Source of the DNA: Bryobacterales bacterium
Lineage (GTDB): Bacteria > Acidobacteriota > Terriglobia > Bryobacterales > UBA6623
Assembly (NCBI GenBank): GCA_022826925.1
Contig: JAJDTX010000101.1
Coordinates: forward strand, 1 to 64,000
DNA: 64,000 bases
Reading direction: 5' to 3'
Under the pieces are notes generated by a model. That model worked only from the letters and a program-made list of their open reading frames with translations. It did not search any database and was not told where the DNA came from. Of this stretch, positions 41,288 to 50,481 are shown piece after piece (within the stretch, counting starts at the first letter, position 1; every line of letters starts with the position of its first letter). Position numbers and translations under genes: made by a program.

Positions 41288-44200
41288 TCACGCAACGATT
41301 GCTTCCCTGTCCTGCGCTCCCATCCCTTGCGGCATTTCCGCGATCCTGCTCCCGGCCATGCGCACCGAGACGAGCTTCGAAACGCCGGCCTCGCCCATCG
41401 TGACGCCATAGAGCGCCTCGGCCGCCTCCATCATGGTCTTGGAGTGAGTGATCACGATGAACTGGGTCTCGGGAGCCATTTCTTGAATCAGGCCCCGCAG
41501 CCGTATGGTGTTGGCCTCGTCCAGCTGCGAGTCCACCTCGTCCAAGACGCAGAACGGGCTCGGCTGGAAGCGGAACGTCGCCAACAACAGCGCCATGACG
41601 GTAAGCGACTTCTCGCCGCCCGAGAGCAGGGCTATGTTCTGCAAGCGCTTGCCGGGCGGCTGCGCGACGATCTCGATCCCGGAGCCATCGGCATCGGCCG
41701 GGTCGGACAGCCTCAACTCCCCAATGCCGCCGCCGAACAGTGTTGCGAACACGCGCCGGAAATTGTGATTGATCGCCTCGAAGGCAGCCTCGAAGCGCTC
41801 GCGGCTGGCAGTGTCGATTTCCCGGATTGCCTCGCGCGTGTTGCGGATCGAATCCAGCAGGTCCTGCTGCTGTGTCTCGAGGAATAGCTTGCGCTCGGAC
41901 ACCTCCTCGTATTCCCGCCGGGCGAGGACGTTGACCGGGCCAAGGCGATCGATCTTGTCGCGGATCGATCGGTGACTCTCCTCGGCCCGCCGGAGTTCCT
42001 CTTCCGAAAGGGTCTCCGGCGCTCTGTCGGCAATCTCGGCGATCGGCTGGTCCAGCTCGGCATTGCACTGGCTCTCCAAGTGCTCGATGTCCGACTGCAG
42101 CCGCGCCAAGGCGACCTCTTTGCCCGAACACAGCTCGCGCGCAGCCTCGACATCGGCGCGCTGGTCGCGGATCGCTTCCATCAGAGCGCCCGTGCGGGCC
42201 CGCGACTGCTTGAGGTTGTCGGACGTTTCGCTGATCTGCGCTTGCAACGCCTCGCGGCGCTTGCCCGCGCCGACGACCTGCTCTTCCAGTGTCCGGTTGC
42301 TCTTGGCCAATTCCCGGCTCTCGTCGGTCCAGCGCTGGATCTGTTCCTGCAAGTCCTTGGCTCGCTGGCGCTGCTCGGCCAATGCCGCCTCCGCCCGTCG
42401 CACCGAGTTGATGCCGGACCGGAGCCGCTCGTCCATCGCGGCTGCCTCGGTCCGCAGCGTCGTCCGCTCCTCTTGCAGGCTCGCCAGTACTGCCTGACTG
42501 GCCTGGGCGTGTTCGGCGAGATCGGCTGAACGGGCCCTGGCGTCGGCGTACTCGCCCTCGAGCCTGGTGCGGTCGTCCGTTGCCTGCTGGCGGTCGCTCT
42601 CGGCGCTTGAGCGCTCGGCCTCGAGGCGTTCGATGTCTGCGGCTGCTTGCTGCGCCTGTTGCTGCAAATCCGCGACGACACTCTCGGACCGACTGACCTC
42701 GTGCTGGACTGCGAGCGCTTCCTTTTCCGTGTCCTGCAGGCTGGCCATCACGGTCTCGAGCTCGCCGCGGTCGCGCCTTACCGCATCCTCGGCAGCTTCG
42801 ATGTCCTGCTCTGCCTGCGCCAATGCCTGTTCGGCGCGCTGCAGCGCGGGCGCCAGTTCCCGCAGTTGCTGCTTGAGGACGAGCGGGCCGCTGGAAGACT
42901 TGCGGCCGGCCTGAACGACCGGGCCGCGGTACCACGTTCCGTCTGACAGCACGAAGTACAGATCGGGGTGCAGGCCAGCCAGGCGTTCTGCTGTCCCCTG
43001 ATCCTCTACCAGGAACGCATCTCTCAGCTTGGGCAAGAGGGCGGGTACCGCCGCGCCGCCGCGCGCGACCAACCGCACGTGATCCGTCAGCCGGACCGCC
43101 GATTCCAGCCCCGTCGGTGCCTGGGGCTCTCCATGCGCCGCGCGCTGGACCAGCAGGAAGGCTGCCCGACCGCCGAACTCATCGCGGACCAACTGCGCAC
43201 CACGCGCGGCTTCGGTCCAGCTGCCCACCACTACGTGCTCGAGTTCTTCGGCGAGGAATTGCTCCGCCACCCGCTCATAGCCTGCCTCTACCTCTAAGAA
43301 GTCAGCCAGCACGCCCAGCGGGGCGAAGCCCTCGGCGGGCTCGCGTTCGAGGGCGTCGAAGATGTCCTTGACGGCTTCTGCGCCGTAGGCGCGATGCTGC
43401 AGCATCTCGTGGACAGAATCGCGCCTGGCAGCCAGGGCAGAGCGCTCTGCGCGCTGGCCCTCGGCAGCCTTGCGCAGCGAACCTAGGCTCGCTGTGCCCT
43501 GCTCCACCGCCTCGCGTAACGCATCGCGTCGAGCGCGCAGCTCCCCGACCGCGTCTGCCATCTTCGCGGCTTGGGCCAACAGCGCCTCACGGCGCGTGGT
43601 GGCCGAAGCGATGCCGCTCTCGGCATCTGCGTTGCTGGCTCGAGCGCGCTCGAGGCGCGTGTCGCAGCCGGCCAGAGTCTCGTCGAGCTTGCCCAGGCGT
43701 CCCTTCGTGTCCGAGAGCGCGTTGAGCGAGTCCAACATCCTCACCCGGCAGGCTTCCTGCTCAGCATGCGTGTCGGCCAAGCTGCTCTGCTGGGCGCTGC
43801 ACTCGACCTCCTTGCCTTCAAGCTTGTGCCGCAGCGCGCTCGCGGCGCCCTCCAGCTCGGAGACTTCGTGCCGCTCCCGGTGCGCGCCGGCTTCCAGCGC
43901 GTCGACGCGGCCCGAGGCCGTCTCCAAGTCCTCCGCTGCCCGCTGCTGGCGGGCGGCGTTGTCGCTGATGGTACGGGTCTGCTGTTGGATGCGCTCGCGC
44001 ATCCGCTCCTCGTCGATGCGCAGGTCCGACAGCTCGGCCCTCTCGACCTCCAACTGGGCCTCCCATTCCTGCTCGCGCTCGCGCTTGCCGGAGAACTCGG
44101 ACTCCAGTTCCCGAGTCTCGTCCGAGACCGATGCCAAGCGCTGCTTGGCCAGGGCGGTCTCGGATTCCAGCGTCGCGCGGCTGGCCTCCAAGCGGCGGAA

Positions 44201-44956
44201 CCGGCCGGCGAACACAAGGCTGAGGGCCTCGCGCAGCTGTTCGCGGTACGTCTCGTAGCGCTCTGCCCGTTCCGCCTGGCGCTTGAGAGAATTGGCCTGG
44301 CGCGCGACTTCCTGAAGGATGTCGTGGACCCGCTCGAGATTCAGTTCGGTGTTGGCGAGCTTTAGCTCGGCGAGCTTACGGCGGGACTTGAAGCGCGTCA
44401 CGCCGGCAGCTTCCTCGACGAAAGCCCTGCGGTCCAGCGAGCGGGCCGTCAAGAGCTGTCCGATGCGGCCCTGCTCGATGATGGCGTAATGGTTCGGGCC
44501 GAGACCGGTGCCGAGGAACAGGTCCTGCACGTCGCGCAGGCGGACGCTCTTGCCGTTGAGGATGTACTGGCTCGTGCCGTTGCTGAACAGCTTGCGGGTG
44601 ACCGCGACCTCGCCCGGCGTGGGGCTCGCCGGAACCTTGGGCGCGCCAGAGCGGCCATTGCTGGAGAACAGCCGCTTTATCGTGTCGTCTGGGTCATGCA
44701 GCGTCAGGGTGACCTTGGCCATGCCTGCGGGCTTGCGGTGGCGCGTTCCGGCGAAGATGACGTCGTGCATGCGCCCGCCTCGCAGGGACTTGGCCGACTG
44801 CTCGCCGAGCACCCAGTTCACGGCATCGCAGATATTGGACTTGCCACAGCCGTTGGGGCCGACCACGGCGGCCAGGCCGTTTCCGGCGAACTTCAAGTGT
44901 TCCCGGGTGCAGAACGACTTGAAGCCGACCAGATCGATCTGCTTGAGCCTCAGCAT
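41288..44956 (-). CDS. smc: Chromosome segregation protein SMC
   Basis: 1,222 residues. Walker A is GPNGCGKSN (33-41), starting QIDLVGFKSF; the hinge lies near 510-660 (FAPLGVLADFLEVEAGYERVAEQFL), flanked by two long coiled coils, and the C-terminal head carries LLSGGEKSLTVMALL and Walker B PFCVLDEVDSQLD. SMC is the ATPase of condensin, which organises and segregates the chromosome, normally with ScpA and ScpB, which are not in the window. Lengths, motifs and order are standard. Its stop lies about 110 nt before the prephenate dehydratase start. Confidence 0.95.
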   Translation of the reverse strand: MLRLKQIDLVGFKSFCTREHLKFAGNGLAAVVGPNGCGKSNICDAVNWVLGEQSAKSLRGGRMHDVIFAGTRHRKPAGMAKVTLTLHDPDDTIKRLFSSNGRSGAPKVPASPTPGEVAVTRKLFSNGTSQYILNGKSVRLRDVQDLFLGTGLGPNHYAIIEQGRIGQLLTARSLDRRAFVEEAAGVTRFKSRRKLAELKLANTELNLERVHDILQEVARQANSLKRQAERAERYETYREQLREALSLVFAGRFRRLEASRATLESETALAKQRLASVSDETRELESEFSGKREREQEWEAQLEVERAELSDLRIDEERMRERIQQQTRTISDNAARQQRAAEDLETASGRVDALEAGAHRERHEVSELEGAASALRHKLEGKEVECSAQQSSLADTHAEQEACRVRMLDSLNALSDTKGRLGKLDETLAGCDTRLERARASNADAESGIASATTRREALLAQAAKMADAVGELRARRDALREAVEQGTASLGSLRKAAEGQRAERSALAARRDSVHEMLQHRAYGAEAVKDIFDALEREPAEGFAPLGVLADFLEVEAGYERVAEQFLAEELEHVVVGSWTEAARGAQLVRDEFGGRAAFLLVQRAAHGEPQAPTGLESAVRLTDHVRLVARGGAAVPALLPKLRDAFLVEDQGTAERLAGLHPDLYFVLSDGTWYRGPVVQAGRKSSSGPLVLKQQLRELAPALQRAEQALAQAEQDIEAAEDAVRRDRGELETVMASLQDTEKEALAVQHEVSRSESVVADLQQQAQQAAADIERLEAERSSAESDRQQATDDRTRLEGEYADARARSADLAEHAQASQAVLASLQEERTTLRTEAAAMDERLRSGINSVRRAEAALAEQRQRAKDLQEQIQRWTDESRELAKSNRTLEEQVVGAGKRREALQAQISETSDNLKQSRARTGALMEAIRDQRADVEAARELCSGKEVALARLQSDIEHLESQCNAELDQPIAEIADRAPETLSEEELRRAEESHRSIRDKIDRLGPVNVLARREYEEVSERKLFLETQQQDLLDSIRNTREAIREIDTASRERFEAAFEAINHNFRRVFATLFGGGIGELRLSDPADADGSGIEIVAQPPGKRLQNIALLSGGEKSLTVMALLLATFRFQPSPFCVLDEVDSQLDEANTIRLRGLIQEMAPETQFIVITHSKTMMEAAEALYGVTMGEAGVSKLVSVRMAGSRIAEMPQGMGAQDREAIVA

Positions 44957-45287
44957 GTGCCGTTTGCCTCCAAAGATCCGCGCCCGCAGCGCCCGGCCCG
45001 GTGGCCACGAAGACGGCGGCCTGCGAATGGCGGAGCGAGCGTGACAGCGATCACTGCACGCTTAGCCTAGCGGAACGATGGGCAACTTCGCAACTACAGA
45101 CAGTATATTCGTCGATCGGGCATACAATCTATTCTGCTTCTGTGGAACTAGGCGGGGCTCGCAACCGGAACGGCCTCCCGCTCGCGGCACCGCTGAGCGG
45201 AAGCGCGTTCAGCAAACTTGATTCGGGCAAAGTGCATGTCCTACCCTTTCCTGTGTCGCGTATCGCGGCACAGGAGGAACCACCAGA
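44957..45287. other. Divergent intergenic region between smc and a small secreted protein
   Basis: The region holds the divergent starts of smc (minus) and the small secreted protein (plus). No other gene is seen. A TACAAT at 45123-45128 could be a -10 element but has no convincing -35 partner. CAGGAGGAAC just before 45288 is a good ribosome binding site. Confidence 0.4.
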
Positions 45288-45704
45288 ATGAGTTTGACGG
45301 CGCTAGCCATGCTAGCGCTGGCCGTGCCAGTCGGACTGCTGGGGCAGGACGGCAAGGCACCCGTTACAGACGTGGCGGCGCTGGAGCGCCATCTAAGCGA
45401 AGCTCTGGCATACTCCGCCGACGGTGATTCACAGAAGGCCAAGCAGAGCATTCGGGCGGCGTCGCACTGCGACATCGCCGGAGATGCAGTCGAAACGAAA
45501 CCGCTTGGTGTCAAGACTCCTCAGGTAATGCGATTCAGCCTGAACGTGGCTCTTCACTTTCTCAAACAAGGCCAGTGGTGGCGGGCGGCTTCTATGTCCC
45601 GGCATCTGGCGGGGTGCTATTCGCTCTCCCTGTTTGAAGAGGCCCGGGCAGCAATGCTCGCAAGCGAGAACACTGGCCCAGCAGCTAGGTTGCCTTCGAG
45701 GTGA
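45288..45704 (+). CDS. Small secreted hypothetical protein
   Basis: 138 residues with a signal peptide (residues about 1-20) and a strong ribosome binding site (AGGAGG, about 10 nt before ATG). The mature protein is mostly helical, with VAALERHLSEALAYSADGDSQKAKQSI and ALHFLKQGQWWRAASMSRHLAGCY, somewhat like tetratricopeptide-type helical repeats. The C-terminus has a few Cys residues. No family is recognised. Confidence 0.55.
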   Translation: MSLTALAMLALAVPVGLLGQDGKAPVTDVAALERHLSEALAYSADGDSQKAKQSIRAASHCDIAGDAVETKPLGVKTPQVMRFSLNVALHFLKQGQWWRAASMSRHLAGCYSLSLFEEARAAMLASENTGPAARLPSR

Positions 45705-45762
45705 TCCCTGCCGAATGGGTGACAGACTGGGGCGCTGTCGCGCAGTGCTGGGCGGATCGCTA

Positions 45763-45871
45763 GGCGGCTCAAGCCGCCCAGGAGCAAGATATCATCAGCA
45801 ACCTGCGCGATGTACTGGCGTGACTTGATTCGACCCATCGTCGCGGCGCCAGCGCGACGATTGAGTCAAGT
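45763..45871. repeat. Hairpin plus long imperfect inverted repeat
   Basis: A perfect 7-bp hairpin (GGCGGCT-CA-AGCCGCC) lies at 45763-45778. A longer inverted repeat follows at 45823-45871: outer arms ACTTGATTC and GAGTCAAGT, and inner arms ATCGTCGCG and CGCGACGAT which pair perfectly over 9 bp, with an unpaired GACCC in the left arm and a short loop. The arrangement suggests a folded RNA or a remnant of a mobile-element tip. There is no T-tract, so a simple terminator is not supported. Confidence 0.5.
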
Positions 45872-45989
45872 TCGATCGCGGTGCTCATTCCGCACCGCCG
45901 GACGCGCAGCCCCGACAGGCTTCGCCCCGCGGCCCTGACCCCCTTGCCGGGCCGACTCCGGCCGCGATCCCGCCTGCTATTCTACAGCC

Positions 45990-46721
45990 ATGGCCGCTCC
46001 AGCCTCGCTTCTAGAGCCCGTCACACGCCCCTCCGCCGAGCTGTCGGAGGAGTACCCCTATTCCGACGGCAAGATCCTGATGGAGACCGACCCGCATGCG
46101 ACTTCGATCGTCGACATGCGCAACCAATTGACGGGGCATTTCGAGGCCCGGTTGGACGCCTACGTGGCCGGCAGCATGGCCGTGTACTATCGCGACGGCG
46201 ACCCCAAGGCGGTGGTGGCCCCGGACGTGTTCGTGGTGCTGGGCGTGGAGAAGAAGGAGCGCAGGTCGTATCTGATCTGGGAGGAAGGCGGGGTAGTGCC
46301 GGCCTTCGTGGTAGAGGTGGCCTCGGACTCGACCGACCGCCGGGACGCAACCAGCAAGCGCGCCACCTACGAGCAAATGGGAGTGCGCGAATACTGGCGG
46401 TTCGACCCGCTGGGGGTGCTGGTCCGAGAAGGCTTGCAGGGTTGGCGGCTGGGGGGCGGCCGCTACGAGCGGGTGCGGGCTACGAGAGCCGATGGCTGGC
46501 ACCGGAGCGAGGCGCTGGGGCTGGAGTTGCGGGCGGAGGGGCGGCTGCTGCGCTTCTGGGACCCGCAGAAGGGGCAGGCCTTGGTGACCCATTCAGAGGC
46601 CCTGGGGGCGTTGCGGGCAGCGAAGCGCGAACGCGACGCGGCGGCGCGAGAGCTTGACGCGGCAAATCAGCGGATCCGCGAACTTGAGGCCCGACTGCGG
46701 TTGTCCGACAGGCCGGGATAG
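45990..46721 (+). CDS. Uma2 family (DUF820) putative endonuclease
   Basis: 243 residues. The core (about 20-160) matches the Uma2 family of restriction-endonuclease-like (PD-(D/E)XK) proteins: DGKILMETDPHATSIVDM, the central APDVFVVLG, then PAFVVEVASDSTDRRDATSK with the E...K pair, and YEQMGVREYWRFDP. A coiled-coil tail (about 205-240, AAKRERDAAARELDAANQRI) follows. The function of Uma2 proteins is unproven. It stands alone among housekeeping genes. Confidence 0.85.
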   Translation: MAAPASLLEPVTRPSAELSEEYPYSDGKILMETDPHATSIVDMRNQLTGHFEARLDAYVAGSMAVYYRDGDPKAVVAPDVFVVLGVEKKERRSYLIWEEGGVVPAFVVEVASDSTDRRDATSKRATYEQMGVREYWRFDPLGVLVREGLQGWRLGGGRYERVRATRADGWHRSEALGLELRAEGRLLRFWDPQKGQALVTHSEALGALRAAKRERDAAARELDAANQRIRELEARLRLSDRPG

Positions 46722-47100
46722 CCTTCTACTGTCCGGAGCAGACTCCGGCCAACCGGCAAGACAGCACGGACTAGGATCTGCTGTTCGAAGCTACGCATAG
46801 CGTTCGGATTCCGAGGGCGGCGGTTTCAACTGACGCTTCGCAGCAGGAATCTTGCCTGTGGGATGGCAGAGCTGCACACGAGATTGCCTTTCGCTACGCA
46901 CGACCGGCGCACGAGTAGCACCCGGATGTCAGCTCGCCCCACGCTTGCGCACTCTGGTCGGTCGGCAAAGCCTTGCTAGAAACTGGAAGATTGCCTTGCA
47001 TCGGCCACTTGATGGCATCCGGCTCGCGGCACCGCAGCCGATGTGCTGCCAGATGCCAACCCACCCGCATTCGCGCGGCTTGCTTCGGAGCGATTCGCGG
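46722..47100. other. Intergenic, no gene recognised
   Basis: The stretch lies between the ends of the convergent Uma2-type and DUF4015 genes. No motif-bearing frame was seen, and no clear terminator hairpin. Confidence 0.4.
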
Positions 47101-48288
47101 CTAGCGCAGCGCGGCCGTCGAGTACTGGTTCTTCGGACTCCACAGCAGGAATCCGCGGTAGTCCGCGCCCATGGCGTCGGAGACGGCTCGAATCTGGGCC
47201 CTGACCATGTCGGCGTCGTATTCCGCTCCGATGTTGAAGTCCTGCAGCCAAGGGATAAGCTCGGCTCTTAGGGGTGCAGTCACCGCATGTGCCCGGAGCC
47301 GCTCGTTTGCCAGCCTCATCGAATAGTTGACGACCTCGTAGGGGTGCTCGGCGGGGTTTTCGAAGCCGTAGAAACCTTCCGCATAGTGCGAGGGATAGAC
47401 CATGGGGCACAAGGCATCGAAGTATGGCAGCGCGTCTTCGATCACCTGGCCGATGCCAAGGTCATCGTGAGAGACGGTAACGAGCCCGAACAGGTCCGCC
47501 GACAGGCGCGCGTCGGGGAGCTGTTCGCGGAGATGCTCGAAGAAACGGACGATCACGTCGCGCTTGGGTTCGTCTTCTGCAGTGACAGGCAGGTGCATGT
47601 CATCCAGGCTGCCGCCCGAAGGAAAGCGGATGTAGTCGAAGTTCACCTCGTCTACGCCGCGCGAAAGCACGTCCTTGGCGATCGCGATGTTATAGTCCCA
47701 AGCTTCGCGCGACCCCGGATCGACCCACAGCAGGCCGCGCTCGTCTTGCCAGAACGTCTCGGCAGACAACTGCGGCCCTTTCTCGTCCAGCAGAACCTTG
47801 CTGTGCACGGCCAAATCTGGTCGGGCGCGGGCTAGCATCGGGTCATTGAACGTCACCATGCGGGCGACCACGTGCAGTCCGCCCGCATGGAGTTTGCGAA
47901 CCAAGGCGCTCAAGTCCGAAATGATCCGTTCCCGCGACCGGTATTCGACGACCTGCGGCACGCTGGAATCGAAGCCCACGCGCCCCATGGCATCCTTGAC
48001 ATCGATCACAACGGTGTTGATCAGCCCGTCCTGGGCGAGCTGGATCGCGTTGTCAACCCGGCTCGGCATGCTCGCCGACCAGAAGGAGAGGTAGATTCCC
48101 TTGAAAACCTCGGGAGCATTCGCCCGGCGTTGCGGACTTGGCGGGGCAAGGGCCTGACGCACGGCCTCGACACCCGAGCCAGGGACAGTCGACTGCAGCT
48201 GTTGTGCACCTGCCGGGCGAAGCACCGCTGCCGCCAAGGCCAAGACCAGAGCCGCAACGCGGAGATAGGGGAAGCGAATTCGCATCAA
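47101..48288 (-). CDS. DUF4015 putative glycoside hydrolase, exported
   Basis: 395 residues with a signal peptide (residues about 1-28, ending AGAQQ). The rest matches the DUF4015 / predicted glycosyl-hydrolase family: GIYLSFWSASMPSRVDNAIQ, TVVIDVKDAMGRVGFDS, GLHVVARMVTFNDPMLA, WVDPGSREAWDYNIAIAKDV and VDEVNFDYIRFPSGG, where the Asp-Tyr-Ile-Arg-Phe-Pro strand is the hallmark. The fold is expected to be a TIM-type barrel in the periplasm; no activity has been established for the family as far as I know. No obvious partner gene. Confidence 0.85.
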   Translation of the reverse strand: MMRIRFPYLRVAALVLALAAAVLRPAGAQQLQSTVPGSGVEAVRQALAPPSPQRRANAPEVFKGIYLSFWSASMPSRVDNAIQLAQDGLINTVVIDVKDAMGRVGFDSSVPQVVEYRSRERIISDLSALVRKLHAGGLHVVARMVTFNDPMLARARPDLAVHSKVLLDEKGPQLSAETFWQDERGLLWVDPGSREAWDYNIAIAKDVLSRGVDEVNFDYIRFPSGGSLDDMHLPVTAEDEPKRDVIVRFFEHLREQLPDARLSADLFGLVTVSHDDLGIGQVIEDALPYFDALCPMVYPSHYAEGFYGFENPAEHPYEVVNYSMRLANERLRAHAVTAPLRAELIPWLQDFNIGAEYDADMVRAQIRAVSDAMGADYRGFLLWSPKNQYSTAALR

Positions 48289-48772
48289 TAAGAAGAGCTC
48301 TTTGTCAGTTCATTGATATCTTAGCGTGAGTTCTTTGTTAATGAGTACACAGGCCCCGGCGACCAGCCATGCCTTGCAGCGGGCACGGTCAACTTGACGC
48401 TCGCTGGCACTGCGCCCCTGCGATCTGAATCGCTGATCCAGGCAAATCCGCTGCCGGCCATTCGCGAGTGCAGGTTGGGGCGGAACTATCCCTACCATCA
48501 GCCACAGAATAAGCCCTGCGGAACTGCAGGGTACCAACTCGACGATGACGGGAATCGCATGAGGACTGCCTCCCACCGAGCTGATCGTGCGAAACCCCTT
48601 CGATGTGCGCCTCGAGACCACCACCGTTCCAAGCATCTTTCCGCTGGTCCCGGCCAACCGCTCGCAAGAAGGCTCGTGGTTCGGACCGATTCAAGAATCG
48701 AGACTTGACTCAGCCGTCGTCCCCTCGACGAGCCGAGACAAACGAGTCCTACGTAACGGGATGCGCCGCCGC
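48289..48772. other. Intergenic, nearly 0.5 kb, no gene recognised
   Basis: A short plus-strand frame (48587-48793) starts MRNPFDVRLETTTVPSIFP and reads rather like protein, but it has no ribosome binding site and no recognisable family. I do not call it. The region holds the DUF4015 upstream sequence, which is AT-rich near 48300-48350 (a likely promoter area on the minus strand). Confidence 0.4.
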
Positions 48773-50179
48773 TCAGCCTGGCCGTTCGATACCTAGCTCC
48801 TGCCAGATCCAACCCGTGTCGTAGGGCGAATGTCCCTCTGTCGCGGCACGGCGGTGCTCCATATTCTCCAGCTGCTTGACCCAGTCGATGGCCTCTTGGC
48901 GGCCGTTCTTGGTCGCCGCTGCCTTCCGCAATGTCTTGCCGCCCAGCATTGGGAGCGGCTCGTCGAGCGTTTGCCTGTAATGGTCGTCGAGGTGCAAATG
49001 GATAGCCTTCACCTCTTCCTCGGTCGGAATCCGGACCTCCTCCTGTCGCTGCTCAGCGCGGTACTCCTGCAGCGCTTGACTCGGCTCTTGGCTCGATGTC
49101 AGCGCCGACCCAACGAGATCTCCCAGATGAGAGGACAACAACTTGTGTCCCCGCTCGGCCCGCTCCATCGAGTTCACCCTCAACTTCAACAGGCCAGCCC
49201 CGATTTCGGCGAATCCGAGAGCCGTCGTGGACGTTGCGCCCCCTGATGCCGCAACCGAATCTCTTCCGCGAGCTCTCGCCCGACGTTGCGTCGGCGACCC
49301 GGGAGCGCACCACCTCCAGTGCCCTGCACCCTCGCTGTCCCGTTCGAATCCCTCGATTCCGTCCAACAGGGCCGAGACCTTCGCCTCGTCTCCGACGATT
49401 GGGAAACGCACTTCGCAGAGGAGCATCACCTCGTCGTCGGTGTTTCGCAACTCCGGCAACGGGGCCATGACCTGTGCCAGTAAGTCCGTCACCCAGAAAT
49501 GCGTGAGTATCCGGGCGTGCGGCAGATGGTGGATGAGTTCCTCTCGCTCTCGAAGTGTCGCCGCTGACCTCCCACGCCGCCTTCTGTGCTTGCTGGACTT
49601 GCGGCGTGCCCGGATCGCCTTCTTGAGCAATTCGTCGAACGCCCACAGCACTTGCTTCGCGGCGTCGTAGCGAAAAAGAAGAACGGCACCGGTAAAGACG
49701 CTCTCCCCATCCAACGGCACGACGCGCGCGCCAATCCGGTCCCACAGTGACGCTGCCTGCGAAGCTCGATGCTCCCGTACGGTCACCTCCTCGCGCGGCA
49801 CGAGCAGATCGCGCACAGTTATGCTCTGCCCGGAGTCGACGCCGACGACTTCATACAGTGAGGCAGTGGAGTCCCGTAGCGCTTCAAGATACTTTCTTGC
49901 CGGTTCCGACGCCCTCGAGCCGTGCCGCTTGAGATACTCGTCGATTATGTTCAGTTCGCCGTGCTCGCCGAACCGGGCAGTGAAAAAGTCCTCAGCGATG
50001 AACGCGGTCAGCGTAGCGGCAGCCTCACCGAGCGTCTCCAACAGTTCATCGCCCTCAAGGTTGAAGATGTCGAACACCGCTTCGAGGTGCTCCATGTGAA
50101 CCTCCATCAACTGCGGCGTCCACTCGTCTGTGGCTGCCCAGTCTAGGAGATCATTCGTGACTGCGTCGATATCGGTCAT
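48773..50179 (-). CDS. Hypothetical protein with DUF2384-like C-terminus
   Basis: 468 residues, soluble, acidic N-terminus (MTDIDAVTNDLLDWAATDEW). A basic insertion lies mid-protein (RARRKSSKHRRRRGRS, about residues 190-205). The last 80 residues read HYRQTLDEPLPMLGGKTLRKAAATKNGR..., which resembles the toxin-binding DUF2384-type antitoxin domain or SEC-C-adjacent C-termini of large hypothetical proteins. No catalytic motif is seen and no partner gene lies beside it. Function is unknown. No clear ribosome binding site precedes the ATG. Confidence 0.6.
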   Translation of the reverse strand: MTDIDAVTNDLLDWAATDEWTPQLMEVHMEHLEAVFDIFNLEGDELLETLGEAAATLTAFIAEDFFTARFGEHGELNIIDEYLKRHGSRASEPARKYLEALRDSTASLYEVVGVDSGQSITVRDLLVPREEVTVREHRASQAASLWDRIGARVVPLDGESVFTGAVLLFRYDAAKQVLWAFDELLKKAIRARRKSSKHRRRRGRSAATLREREELIHHLPHARILTHFWVTDLLAQVMAPLPELRNTDDEVMLLCEVRFPIVGDEAKVSALLDGIEGFERDSEGAGHWRWCAPGSPTQRRARARGRDSVAASGGATSTTALGFAEIGAGLLKLRVNSMERAERGHKLLSSHLGDLVGSALTSSQEPSQALQEYRAEQRQEEVRIPTEEEVKAIHLHLDDHYRQTLDEPLPMLGGKTLRKAAATKNGRQEAIDWVKQLENMEHRRAATEGHSPYDTGWIWQELGIERPG

Positions 50180-50481
50180 TCACATCGGCGGGATATCCGT
50201 TGGCCACCTAGTGCCGTCGTTCGGCCCGGTCCCATCTTTGCATCACTGTACCGCCATCTGATTGCCCACTGGCTCAAGACGCTAGGCAAGAGTGGGATCG
50301 AGGTGTTTCGGCAGGCTCTTGCGGGAGGTCGCTACGCCAGACCGCACCTGGGTATGGCGATCGCGGGACCCCGAGGCGAGCCGCTGAGCGACGGCTGCAC
50401 GCTCCATCGGGGGATCGGTTCAGCCCTCCTAGTTCGCAGACCCCGAAACGCCACTACTAGAATGGTCCGAAAGGGAGTCAC
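50180..50481. other. Intergenic, no gene recognised
   Basis: Divergent promoter region for the 468-residue hypothetical (minus) and the TolB-like lipoprotein (plus). GGGAG lies 5 nt before the ATG at 50482. No other feature is seen. Confidence 0.4.

Noticed and set aside
46722-47100. Possible mobile-element remnant between Uma2 and DUF4015 genes
   Set aside because: No transposase motif or inverted repeat could be found.
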